Shown piece after piece: positions 42,818 through 50,990 of a stretch of 64,000 nt of DNA. The notes beneath the pieces are model-generated. The model was not told the origin of the DNA, did no database searches, and saw only the letters and a program-made list of their open reading frames with translations. Numbering within the stretch: position 1 is the stretch's first letter; each line of letters opens with the position of its first letter. The position numbers and the translations under genes were made by a program. The stretch lies in the NCBI RefSeq assembly GCF_000935125.1, contig NZ_JRKI01000029.1:62001-126000 (forward strand), written 5' to 3'. The stretch comes from Streptomyces natalensis ATCC 27448 (GTDB taxonomy: Bacteria > Actinomycetota > Actinomycetes > Streptomycetales > Streptomycetaceae).

Positions 42818-43282
42818 TCAGCGCATGGCGGCGCGGCGCTCCACCGCACGGAAGAAGGCACGGGTGCGGCGCTTCCCGAGCAGCCTGCGGTAGACGTGCT
42901 GCACCGGGCCGAGGACGGCGGGGCGCGCCGCGCCGCACACCGCGAGCCGCGTCCCGGCACCGTCCGGCTCCGCGGCCATGCCCATCGTCACCAGGCGGGA
43001 CTGCATCAGGCACCACCCGGAGCTGAGCCGCACATCGAACGGACCGCGCAGGCCGAGGACGTCCACGGCCTGCGCCGCCTTGCGCTCGCTGTCACCGGGC
43101 GGAACCCTGAACTCGCGGACGAAGGGGATCAGATGGGTCAGCTCGCCCTCCAGGTCGGCGATGACCGCCCACACCTGTTCGAAGGGCAGAGCGATCCGGG
43201 CCTCCGCGTACAGCGGGGCGCGCAGTCCGGCGGCCAGCACGCGCAGCCGGGCGACCGGGGCGGGGGCGGTCACCGCGTCCAC
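42818..43282 (-). CDS. SRPBCC (START-like) family protein
   Basis: A 154-aa helix-grip protein. YAEARIALPFEQVWAVIADL is the classic SRPBCC start, followed by ELTHLIPFVREFRVPPGDSE, LRGPFDVRLSSGWCLMQSRL and a C-terminal helix LGPVQHVYRRLLGKRRTRAF. It binds a hydrophobic ligand; members act as cyclases, aromatases or lipid binders. The GTG at 43282 lies 13 nt inside the end of the sigma-factor gene, so the two are coupled, which suggests it works with or is controlled by that sigma factor. Confidence 0.82.
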   Translation of the reverse strand: MDAVTAPAPVARLRVLAAGLRAPLYAEARIALPFEQVWAVIADLEGELTHLIPFVREFRVPPGDSERKAAQAVDVLGLRGPFDVRLSSGWCLMQSRLVTMGMAAEPDGAGTRLAVCGAARPAVLGPVQHVYRRLLGKRRTRAFFRAVERRAAMR

Positions 43283-43803
43283 GCCTTCCGGAAGGAGGAA
43301 CGAGCCCTGCTCAGCCGTGACTTCACGGTGCCCTCGGGCACGCCGATCAGCGCGGCCATCGTCCGCTCGTCCAAGCCTTCCAGTTCCCGCAGCACCAGTA
43401 CGGTGCGGTGCTGTACGGGCAGTCGGGCCAGCAAGTCCCGTACCTCCGTGGTCAGTTCGCTCCCGGCATGGGGTAGCAGGTCCCGCAGCCGGGCGATCTC
43501 CTGGGGTTCGGCGGGCGTCTCACTCGCGGTGCGTCGCGCCACCCGGGCGGCCTCCCGCACGGTGACCGCACGAACCCACCCGTAAAACGCCTGGGGATCC
43601 CGCAGCCCGCGCAGCCCGCGGAACACCGCGAGAAGGGATTCCTGCACGGCGTCCGCGGTGTCGCGCGGGGCGATCGAGGTGCACAACCGCGTGACGTACG
43701 GCGTCACCAGCTTCAGCAGGTCGTCCATGGCGAGGGCATCGCCACGCTGCGCGGCCCGTACGAGCGGTGCCGCCGCGTCCCAGGGCCGCACGTCGTCATC
43801 CAT
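43270..43803 (-). CDS. ECF-family RNA polymerase sigma factor
   Basis: A 177-aa sigma factor. Region 2: LVRAAQRGDALAMDDLLKLV, then DTADAVQESLLAVFRGLRGL and FYGWVRAVTVREAARVARR. Region 4: LARLPVQHRTVLVLRELEGL, DERTMAALIGVPEGTVKSRL-SRARSSFRKAW. It has no C-terminal extension and no recognisable anti-sigma gene beside it; the following coupled gene encodes an SRPBCC protein. The start is ATG at 43803. Targets are unknown. Confidence 0.92.
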   Translation of the reverse strand: MDDDVRPWDAAAPLVRAAQRGDALAMDDLLKLVTPYVTRLCTSIAPRDTADAVQESLLAVFRGLRGLRDPQAFYGWVRAVTVREAARVARRTASETPAEPQEIARLRDLLPHAGSELTTEVRDLLARLPVQHRTVLVLRELEGLDERTMAALIGVPEGTVKSRLSRARSSFRKAWTR

Positions 43804-44005
43804 CGCCGGACACCGTACCGTGACGGTCTCCGAAGCGGGGCGGTGAGGGCCGACTTAGGTATTCGCCCCCTGTCAGGGCAGCAACGAGGACAACTGGGCA
43901 CTGGCTCCCCTCAGCCACGGTCCTGCAAGGCGCCCCGGTCACGACCTCGTCCTCGCCGCCGCTCGCGATCACCGTCCGTCGCTCCGGTGCAATGAGCTTG
44001 AAGCC

Positions 44006-44400
44006 ATGCTGATCTACTCGATGAGCGTCTCGGTGGACGGCTTTATCGCCGACCGCGATGGCGCGCTCGGGTGGACGGCCCCTGACGAGGAGCAGTTTCG
44101 TTTCCACCTCGCGCAGACCCGCGAGTTCGGCGGCTATCTGTGCGGCCGCAGGCTTTACGAGACCATGCTGCCCTGGGAGACGGATCCGTCGATGCGCGAC
44201 AACGAGCTCGGGGCCGCGGTCGCCGACGTCTGGTGCGCTCTCCCGAAGGTCGTCTTCAGTCGCACGCTCGACAGCGTTCAGGGCAACGCCCCGCTCGCCG
44301 AGGCGTCGGTGGCCGAGGAGGCCGCTGCGGCGCTCGACGCGACCGACAAGGACGTCTCGATCGGCGGCGCCCGCCTGGCCGCGGCGCCGCCCCACTTCTC
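44006..44400 (+). pseudogene. RibD/DHFR-like reductase, 3' truncated
   Basis: MLIYSMSVSVDGFIADRDGA, then FHLAQTREFGGYLCGRRLYE, VWCALPKVVFSRTLDSVQG and DKDVSIGGARLAAA follow the dihydrofolate-reductase-like (YyaP/YwjB) family up to the middle nucleotide-binding motif. The last ~60 residues are missing: the frame runs into the antisense of the VOC gene at about 44400. The original C-terminus was probably lost by a deletion. Confidence 0.8.
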
Positions 44401-44415
44401 CGGCTCGGAGAATGC

Positions 44416-44844
44416 TCAGTCGATACAGAACTCGTTGCCCTCGATGTCCTGCATCGGGATGCACGAATCATTGCCGTCATACAGGGTCTGCACGTGTACC
44501 GCGCCGAGCGGGACCAGTCGTGCGCACTCGGCTTCGAGTGCGGCCAGTCGCTCTTCACCCACGAGCCCGGTGCCGACCCGCACATCGAGATGCACCCGGT
44601 TCTTGACGACCTTGCCTTCGGGGACCCGCTGGAAGAACAGGCGCGGGCCCACACCTGATGGATCACTACAGGCGAACCATGCATCCCGCTGCTCAGGCGG
44701 CTGCGAGCTCTTGAAATCGTCCCAAGTGGCAAACCCCTCCGGTGGCGGTGGTACGACGTACCCCAACACCTCGCACCAAAAGCGAGCGAGGCGCTCAGGT
44801 TCCGCACAGTCGAAGGTGACTTGGAACTGCTTGATCGATGACAT
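44416..44844 (-). CDS. VOC-family (glyoxalase/bleomycin-resistance fold) protein
   Basis: A 142-aa VOC protein: FQVTFDCAEPERLARFWCEV with LGYVVPPPPEGF, FQRVPEGKVVKNRVHLDVRV (metal-ligand His), then VQTLYDGNDSCIPMQDIEGN-EFCID (metal-ligand Glu). It is of the glyoxalase_6 type common in Streptomyces, with unknown substrate. The ATG at 44844 begins MSSIKQF; no strong ribosome site is seen, and upstream in-frame codons are GC-poor in third positions. Its 3' end abuts the truncated reductase. Confidence 0.85.
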   Translation of the reverse strand: MSSIKQFQVTFDCAEPERLARFWCEVLGYVVPPPPEGFATWDDFKSSQPPEQRDAWFACSDPSGVGPRLFFQRVPEGKVVKNRVHLDVRVGTGLVGEERLAALEAECARLVPLGAVHVQTLYDGNDSCIPMQDIEGNEFCID

Positions 44845-45058
44845 CAGCGCACCATAACAGGGGGGGCTCTGTTGCCCATCTCCCGGTAGGACTCCGCACG
44901 TTGACGGGGGGGCGGCCCCTGCTAGCCGCTGCTGTGTCGTGCAGTCGCAGGGGGGGGAAGAGTGAACCAATGCCAGTGCCTCCAAAGGGCGGCCCCAGGA
45001 TCCAATCCCGGCCAACCACCCTCGTGCCATGGATCAGTTACGGGACAGCCTTTAAAGG

Positions 45059-45165
45059 GTGTTGCCGCTGGCGGATCGGGTGCTGCTGGTGGCCGTCTCC
45101 TCCCGCACGAACCTCACGATGCGGCAGCGCGCGCCGCTCTTCGGGGTCTCCTGGCGCCCCATGAG
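45059..45165 (+). mobile_element. Transposase HTH fragment (DDE_4 type)
   Basis: LPLADRVLLVAVSSRTNLTM RQRAPLFGVS is the start of an IS5-like transposase with an N-terminal HTH (KLPLADRVLLVA.YWRTNLTMRQLAPLFGVSKSA pattern). Only about 33 codons are left. Confidence 0.6.
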
Positions 45166-45629
45166 TAGGTGTCCGAACCGTAGTCGTCGGACCTGCCGGC
45201 CTGCCCGTGGTAGACGACCCGGTCATCGTCGAGATCGAACCCTGTCTGGCTCACCGGGGAGGAGGTCGGCTCCGGAGAGTTGTCCACGTGGTGGCCCGCT
45301 GATCCGGCGGACCGCGATCCGGAACGGCTCCATCGCCGAGCATCTGGCAGGCATTCCCCCGATGGTTGCCCAACAGGGTGACGACTGAAGGTGAAGAGCG
45401 GCAAGTACCCTCAACACCCGCTTGTTTCACAGCGATTTCATCGGCCGCTCCTAGCGTCAGACCTGACGCGTCCGCGGCCATGGTGAACTGGATCGTGTTT
45501 CTGCCGCTGATCGCCGCTTCCCGGCGCTGACGCGACAGACGAGGGCGTGCACGACATCCGGTTCCGCGGGCAACTGACGAACCACCACACGCTTGACCAC
45601 GGAGGCCAAGGAGACCAAGGAGAACACGG
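45166..45629. other. Gap without supported gene
   Basis: Several short open frames on both strands lack ribosome sites and consistent codon bias. I see no recognisable family. Confidence 0.4.
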
Positions 45630-45876
45630 TGAGCGAGCACCGGCCCGCCCGCAGGAGTGTCCGAGGGCCGTCGGCGGTGGGTCCGCGGGCGTCGGCCGTC
45701 GGCCGTCGGCGGCGCGAGCATCCTCGCGACCGCCTCGGCGGCGAGCGCGTCCGATAACGGGTATTCCGTACAAGGCGCATGAGGAGCCCGGCGGACACAT
45801 CATCCGCGAATCAATGTTCCGTCTCGACACCGACACCGACACCGACATCGACGGCATCGTCGTCCGTCTCCGGTAA
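45630..45876 (+). pseudogene. Possible secreted-protein relic with Asp-Thr repeat
   Basis: GTG at 45630 after AAGGAGAACACG opens SEHRPARRSVRGPSAVGPRA. A one-base shift would join it to a signal-like GGASILATASAASASDNGYS, and a further shift to the end EEPGGHIIRESMFRLDTDTD-TDIDGIVVRLR with its stop at 45876. The tail holds a GACACC hexamer tract (45825-45851). No intact frame exists. Confidence 0.4.
45825..45851. repeat. Hexanucleotide tract (GACACC)4 GACATC
   Basis: Four GACACC units plus GACATC GAC encode DTDTDTDTDID on the plus strand at the end of the relic above. Confidence 0.9.
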
Positions 45877-45954
45877 GGCGTGGCCAAGCCGCTGCGTATG
45901 CCGGACGGGACAGGACCCAACCCCCACTCGAAGGAAAAGGAAAAGGACATACAC

Positions 45955-46821
45955 ATGCGCAGACGGAAAAGCTTTGGCGCGCTCGCCAGTGTGTTGGGTG
46001 TCTTACTGGCCATCACCGGCGCCACGGGGGCGGCCAGTGCTCAGCCCGAATCCGGCAAGCGCGTCTTCAACGCGATGCAGATCGTCTTCTCCCCCGACAC
46101 CCCCGACGCGTTCTGCACCATCGGGGCGGTCGGCAACGACAAGTACGGCCGGAAGATCGCTATTTCGGCGGGACACTGCATATCCGACCCCACCCACAAG
46201 TACGCGGACCGCGAGATCCCCGAGGACATCGAACCCGTCTACGACCGGAACGACCTGGGTTTCGGACCCATCGGCCACGTGCGGTACTTCAAGGATCCGG
46301 AAGGCTCGACGACGGGGCACCCCACCAAGGACTACATGGTCATCGAGCTGCTGCCGGCGGTGACGCTCTCCTCGCAGGGCCCGTACCTGAAGGAAACGGG
46401 TGAGGTGGAAGTGCCCGGCGGGCACCCCAGCCCGAATGCCCCGACTCCGCCGCTGAACAACGAACGCCTCCTCGGAGCCGCCCTCAACAACGACAACGAG
46501 CTGGTGGTATCGGGCCAACTCGGCGTGCTCTACGGACGCATCACCAACAACTCCAAGGGCATCTACCAGTCCTGGGCCGGACACAAAGCCGGCGACTCGG
46601 GAGGCCCAGCGATCTGGCACGTGCCGGGCAGCGCCTACCCGTCGTCCGCGAACAGGTTCCAGGCGGCGGGCCCCTGGGCCGGCATCACCAAAGCCAGGGT
46701 CCTGGGCGTTCCCCCCTACGTCTACACCAGCTCGGCGAACATCCTCGCCGATCTGCGGGCACGGGACACCGCACACCCCGGCATCTTCGGCGCCGGCTTC
46801 CACGTCACCGACAATCCGTGA
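45955..46821 (+). CDS. Secreted chymotrypsin-fold serine protease
   Basis: A 288-aa S1-type protease. The signal peptide is RRRKSFGALASVLGVLLAIT to ASA. The triad is readable: His in AISAGHCISDPTHKYADREI, Asp in HPTKDYMVIELLPAVTLS, Ser in GHKAGDSGGPAIWHV. Only one Cys pair (around FCTIG and GHC) is seen. It is extracellular. The ATG at 45955 follows AAAAGGA; upstream in-frame extension is unsupported. It lies 6 kb from the transglutaminase gene; activation of protransglutaminase by extracellular proteases is known in streptomycetes, but nothing here ties this enzyme to it. Confidence 0.9.
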   Translation: MRRRKSFGALASVLGVLLAITGATGAASAQPESGKRVFNAMQIVFSPDTPDAFCTIGAVGNDKYGRKIAISAGHCISDPTHKYADREIPEDIEPVYDRNDLGFGPIGHVRYFKDPEGSTTGHPTKDYMVIELLPAVTLSSQGPYLKETGEVEVPGGHPSPNAPTPPLNNERLLGAALNNDNELVVSGQLGVLYGRITNNSKGIYQSWAGHKAGDSGGPAIWHVPGSAYPSSANRFQAAGPWAGITKARVLGVPPYVYTSSANILADLRARDTAHPGIFGAGFHVTDNP

Positions 46822-46933
46822 ACGGCCCGCGGTTGCGGGCGGACACGATGCCGCCCGCAACCGCGCCCCGTCGGACGGCCGCCGGCCGTCCGACCGACCG
46901 ACCCGGCCATCCTTGTGGGAAAGGGAACACACC

Positions 46934-48019
46934 GTGAGATCACTGCTGTCCGGGGCGCTTGTCCGGGCCAAGGCGGCCGCCGCCGCGACTGCGATGGCCG
47001 CGGCGCTGACCGTGTTCGCCGCACCGGTCGCGCACGCCGACGCTCCGGCGATCCCGAGCTTCACCGACGGCTACGGCCTGACCCAGGTGGCAGGCGCCAG
47101 CGAGGTGCACTCCGCAACCGACTTCACTATCACGGTGACCACCCCACAGCTGTCCGGCAGGCACAAGATCCGCATCTTCCTCCCCAGCGGATACGCCGCC
47201 GACCCCGGAAGGCGCTGGCCGGTGGCGTACTTCCTGCACGGCGGGGGCGGCACCGTGGACGACGCGGCCGCCGCTCCGGCCCTGCACTCCGACTCCATGA
47301 TCACCGTGGTGCCGGACGGCGGTCTGAAGGGCTGGTACGCCAACTGGGCCATGCAGAACACCGCCTTGGGCGCGGCGCACTGGGAGACCTTCCACATCGC
47401 GCAGGTGGTGCCCTTCATCGACGCCAATCTGCGCACCATCGCCGACAAGTCCCACCGGGCCGTCGTCGGCCTGTCGATGGGCGGCTACGGCGCCCTGCAC
47501 TACGCCGAGTTCCACCCCGACCTGTTCGGCCACGTCGCCTCCCTGTCGGGCGGCATCGACTTGGGCATGCCGGCTGTCCGCGCGGCCGTTGTGGCCACGG
47601 AACTCAACATCACGGGCGCGTGGTGCGCCGTCAGCACGTCCGGCACCGGCCGCTGCCCGGCTTACGGTCCCTACGTCGACAGCGACGCCATCTTCGGCTC
47701 CCCGTATCCCGTGCTGGGCGCCGATCGCCTCTGGAACGAGGTCGATCCCGCCGCCACGGCCAACCTGGCCAGGCTGGCCGGGCACGACATCACCCTCTAC
47801 ACCGGCAGCCAAGGACCCGTCGACCACTTCACCGAGATCGCCGCCAAGAACGTCAAGGCCCGCCTGGACCGGCTCGGCCTCCCCAGCCGCTTCGTCGACT
47901 ACGGCAACGGCGCGACGATGGGTTCCACCTGCAACGGCGGCCACAACTACGGCTGCTGGGCCCCCGCCCTCGCCGACTACATCCCCCGTCTTGAATCCGC
48001 GTTCCGCACGACAAGCTGA
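46934..48019 (+). CDS. Secreted esterase D / antigen-85-like alpha/beta hydrolase
   Basis: 361 aa. The signal peptide is AKAAAAATAMAAALTVFAAP to AHA. Mature motifs are RIFLPSGYAADPGRRWPVAY FLHGGGGTVDD (oxyanion), GWYANWAMQNTALGAAHWET, nucleophile VVGLSMGGYGALHYAEFHPD, then a C-terminal VDYGNGATMGSTCNGGHNYG-CWAPAL with the catalytic His. This fits the esterase D/mycolyltransferase-like fold used by streptomycete tributyrin esterases. GTG at 46934 with GGGAAAGGG upstream. Transcribed in the same direction as the protease, 112 bp downstream. Confidence 0.88.
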   Translation: MRSLLSGALVRAKAAAAATAMAAALTVFAAPVAHADAPAIPSFTDGYGLTQVAGASEVHSATDFTITVTTPQLSGRHKIRIFLPSGYAADPGRRWPVAYFLHGGGGTVDDAAAAPALHSDSMITVVPDGGLKGWYANWAMQNTALGAAHWETFHIAQVVPFIDANLRTIADKSHRAVVGLSMGGYGALHYAEFHPDLFGHVASLSGGIDLGMPAVRAAVVATELNITGAWCAVSTSGTGRCPAYGPYVDSDAIFGSPYPVLGADRLWNEVDPAATANLARLAGHDITLYTGSQGPVDHFTEIAAKNVKARLDRLGLPSRFVDYGNGATMGSTCNGGHNYGCWAPALADYIPRLESAFRTTS

Positions 48020-48368
48020 TCCCGGCCCCCCTCTGGTCTGTCGGCTTACTCGCGCTGGTCGAGGGCGGCCGCCCGCGGAGTAGATCGTTCGTCAGAAGCC
48101 GTGCGAGAACCTGCGATTCGTGGGCAGCTGTCGTCCTGTACACGGCCGAGGACAGGGCCGTGGGCTGCACGGCCTGCCGCCGGAGCCCAGCACCAGGCGT
48201 TCCCAGCGGGGCCGATCGGGCCGGCGTCGGTACGGGCGCGGCGACGGCGACGGCGATGCACTGGGATCCTGGGTGTGGGGGCTTGAAGCTGCCGCAGCGG
48301 AAGCTCCTACCGTTCTGACCAGGGCCGGAAAGACTGGCCCGGTGAAGCACTCGTAAGGGGAGGCGGCG
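48020..48368. other. Intergenic gap
   Basis: No supported gene. The last ~60 bp form the 5' region of the TipA-like regulator, with AAGGGGAGG 7 nt before its ATG. Confidence 0.5.
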
Positions 48369-49127
48369 ATGGCCTGGCCGACTGCGGAGGTCGCCCGGAT
48401 GTCGGGCGTGACGGCCCGGACACTGCGGCACTACGACGAGATCGGTCTGCTGCCGCCCGCCTGGATCGGTACCAACGGCCACCGCTACTACGAGGAAGCC
48501 GAGCTGCTGCGATTGCAGCAGATCCTCGTGTTGCGGGAGCTGGGCCTGGGGCTGCCCGAAATCGACAAGGTCCTGGCCTCGCAGGTCGACGAGGTGGAGG
48601 CCCTGCGGGGCCACCACCGTCGCCTGCTCGCCGAGCGCGACCGGCTCGACGCCCTGGCTTGCACCGTCGCCCGCACCATCACCGAACTGGAGCATTCCAG
48701 GAGGGACGCCAGACCCATGACCATCAACCGACCGGAGAACCTCTTCGAGGGGATCCAGCCCGCCCAGTACCAGGAGAGCCTGCAACACTTCCCGGATCTG
48801 GCCGAGGCGATTGACCGGCACACCGCGACGATGAGCGACGCCCAGATCGAGGCCGGACACCGCGAGCGCACGGCCCAGATGATCCGGCTGGCCGAGCTGA
48901 TGGCCGCAGGCACCCCGGCCGACGCCGAACCCGTGCAGGCCGAGATCGACGCCCAGTACCAGGCATTCGCCCGGCTCCGCGCGGTATCCGCCGAGGAGTA
49001 CCGCGCGATCGGGCGTTCCTGCCTGGAGAACGAGCCGTGGCGCGCGGCGTACGAGGCGATCGCGCCGGGTCTGGCCGCCTACCAGCGGGACGCCATCGAG
49101 GCGTACGCCACGACCCGGCTGACGTGA
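48369..49127 (+). CDS. MerR-family regulator with TipAS antibiotic-recognition domain
   Basis: 252 aa. N-terminal MerR DNA-binding domain: VARMSGVTARTLRHYDEIGL with LPPAWIGTNGHRYYEEAELL and a coiled-coil linker to about residue 110. The C-terminal TipAS domain begins at MTINRPENLFEGIQPAQYQE and ends AAYEAIAPGLAAYQRDAIEA YATTRL; a cysteine in GRSCLENEP could be the thiopeptide-trapping residue. TipAL activates its own promoter when bound by thiopeptides; TipAS alone sequesters the drug. An internal ribosome site and ATG at 48717 would yield the TipAS-like short form. No resistance gene is linked. Confidence 0.92.
   Translation: MAWPTAEVARMSGVTARTLRHYDEIGLLPPAWIGTNGHRYYEEAELLRLQQILVLRELGLGLPEIDKVLASQVDEVEALRGHHRRLLAERDRLDALACTVARTITELEHSRRDARPMTINRPENLFEGIQPAQYQESLQHFPDLAEAIDRHTATMSDAQIEAGHRERTAQMIRLAELMAAGTPADAEPVQAEIDAQYQAFARLRAVSAEEYRAIGRSCLENEPWRAAYEAIAPGLAAYQRDAIEAYATTRLT
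48698..48719 (+). promoter_or_regulatory. Internal ribosome site and start for a TipAS-like short form
   Basis: AGGAGG lies about 11 nt before an in-frame ATG at 48717 (codon 117) that begins exactly at the TipAS domain. S. lividans tipA likewise produces the short form from an internal start. Confidence 0.6.
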
Positions 49128-49500
49128 GTAGGGAGAGCAGCGGCAGGACCGGGAGGGTGAGTGCGTAGGCGGCGGTCCAGCGGGGGGAGCGCTGCCAGCG
49201 GGGGGGCGGGCCAGGCGTCGCGGGCGTTCCGCGCGCAAGGGCGGGCCGGGGAGCCGGTCCAGCTCTCGCCGTCGGGAATCTCGCCGTCCAGGCGTCCGCC
49301 CGGCGCGAGTTCGGCGCCGCGGCCCAGGACGGCGCCGGGCATCAGCATGCCGCGGTGGGCGACCCGCGCTCCGGCGCCGATCCGGACGGCTCCGATGTGC
49401 AGGATGTCGCCGTCCAGCCACCAGCCGGAGATGTCGGTGCAGCCGAGCGCCGTGAGGTGTAGCGATCTCGTGGAGGCCGAGACCGCGCCTACCGCCGTCA
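49127..49500 (-). pseudogene. Pls/PosA-type NRPS, C-terminal membrane/hexapeptide fragment
   Basis: SLHLTALGCTDISGWWLDGD, ILHIGAVRIGAGARVAHRGM, PGAVLGRGAELAPGGRLDGE and IPDGESWTGSPARP form a left-handed beta-helix segment like those between the C-terminal membrane domains of poly-amino-acid synthetases (poly-lysine type NRPS). A frameshift at about 49165 separates it from TAYALTLPVLPLLSLLTS, part of a transmembrane helix. The adenylation and carrier domains are absent. Confidence 0.6.
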
Positions 49501-50577
49501 GCCGTCGGCGGTTGGCCCCTCCATATGTGCGCTGATCCATTGCAAGCTGCTGTCAGCCATTCCCTGCACGTACTTCTTGGCGTCGTGCTGGCCGCCCGGG
49601 ATCTTCAACAGGCGCGTCTTGACGGGGCCGTGGCCGTACTGGGCGATGAACTTGTCCACCTTCGGCATCACGGTTCGTTCGAGGGTGCCGACCTGGAAGT
49701 CGAGGAAGACGTCGGGGCCCTTCTTGGCTATCAGTTTCTGGGCCAGCCTTTCCGGGTTGTTCGCTTGCTCCGCCGCTCCATAGCCCGCCCACAGTGGGGA
49801 GTCCGGCACGATGTCCGGTCCGGAAGCAATCACGGCCTTGAACTTTTCCGGGTACTTCAGTACGGCCTTCAACCCCGAGAAGCCACCGGAAGAGGAGCCC
49901 ATGAAGGCCCAGCCGTCACGTGACTTGAGGGTGCGGAAATTGGCCTTCATCAGGTTGGGAACGTCCTCGGTCAGCCAGGTGCCCATCTTGGGCTGGCCGG
50001 GTATGTCGCTGCCGTCGTAATAGTTTTTGTCATTCGGGTTCAGCACCGGCATGGCGAGCAGGAAGGGCAGGCTCCTCCCCTCCTGCGACAGCTTGGCGAT
50101 GGTCGCCTGGAGCTTGAGGTCGGTGCCCATCCAGTAGTTGTACGGGAAACCCTCGCCGCCGGGGAGCGCCACCATCACCGGGAAACCGCTCCTCGCGTAC
50201 TTCGGCTCGCTGTACTGCTTCGGCGCCCACACCCACACCTTGCCGGTGAACCCGGACTTGGGGCCTTTGAGCGTCACCACGCCGACCGTGGTGCCATCGG
50301 GCAGGCGGTTTTGCACCCGGAAGTGGGCCTGGGGGCCGGTCGGCATCAGCGTTTTGGCCGGGTTGGCGGCGCCCCCGCCGTTCCCGCCGGATCCCGATGC
50401 CTGCTGCCCGTAGGTCACCTGGTCACTCTGGTCCGACTGACCATTGAAGTGGTTGATCACGGGCCACGCGACACCACCGAGAGCCGCCAGGACGGCGATC
50501 CCGAGGACAAAGAGTTTGGCCCGAGAGGCCCTCCGATGGCCGCGGGACCGGTGGACTCCCCTGGAAGCATGACTCAT
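49498..50577 (-). CDS. Membrane-anchored or secreted esterase-like alpha/beta hydrolase
   Basis: 359 aa from the ATG at 50577 (GGAGG 7 nt upstream). An N-terminal basic region (HRSRGHRRASRAK) and one hydrophobic helix (LFVLGIAVLAALGGVAWPV) act as signal or anchor, followed by a Ser/Gly linker. The hydrolase domain has FPVMVALPGGEGFPYNYWMG (oxyanion), AFMGSSSGGFSGLKAVLKYP (nucleophile elbow), then SGPDIVPDSPLW and KIPGGQHDAKKYVQGMADSS (His). It is an esterase D/antigen-85-like family; the substrate may be a surface or extracellular ester. Confidence 0.85.
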   Translation of the reverse strand: MSHASRGVHRSRGHRRASRAKLFVLGIAVLAALGGVAWPVINHFNGQSDQSDQVTYGQQASGSGGNGGGAANPAKTLMPTGPQAHFRVQNRLPDGTTVGVVTLKGPKSGFTGKVWVWAPKQYSEPKYARSGFPVMVALPGGEGFPYNYWMGTDLKLQATIAKLSQEGRSLPFLLAMPVLNPNDKNYYDGSDIPGQPKMGTWLTEDVPNLMKANFRTLKSRDGWAFMGSSSGGFSGLKAVLKYPEKFKAVIASGPDIVPDSPLWAGYGAAEQANNPERLAQKLIAKKGPDVFLDFQVGTLERTVMPKVDKFIAQYGHGPVKTRLLKIPGGQHDAKKYVQGMADSSLQWISAHMEGPTADG

Positions 50578-50990
50578 CGTGGCCCTCCGGATGCGGCTGC
50601 CCCGAAGGGCAGGACTGACGGTTCCCTTCTCCTTGAGGGGCGAATCCGCCGGAGGGTTCCAGCCCCGAAACATGAAATGAATCATGGCCAGATGTCGGCA
50701 GACGCCCGCTTGGTCCCCCTGCCCTGCGCGGTGCAGCCGGCCGCGGCACACCGACCCGCCTCCAGGCTTCGCGTACGGCGCGGTGCTGGAAGCTGTCCGC
50801 GCCGTGGCGCGCGGGCTGAGGCGGCGCGGAAGCGGCGCGCAGTCCGGATGCCCGGTCCTTCGCACGCTCCCTCACCGCTGGCTACCTAACGGTGAACGTT
50901 CCCTGAACAGTCACCGGACCAAGGCATCCCGACGGGCAGTCCGGCCCTCTGGCACACCGAACGGTAAGTCCCCCCAGGGAAGGTTCGTCC
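50578..50990. other. Divergent intergenic region
   Basis: Shared upstream region of the esterase (minus) and GT39 (plus) genes. Open frames here overlap in antisense and show no family resemblance. A direct GAACGTTCCC-type patch near 50894 may belong to the GT39 promoter. Confidence 0.4.

Noticed and set aside
44965..45030. tRNA-like stretch (ccaatcccggccaacca resembling a T-arm and CCA end)
   Set aside because: The T-stem does not pair properly, the T-loop lacks TTCRA, and no acceptor or anticodon arm can be formed.
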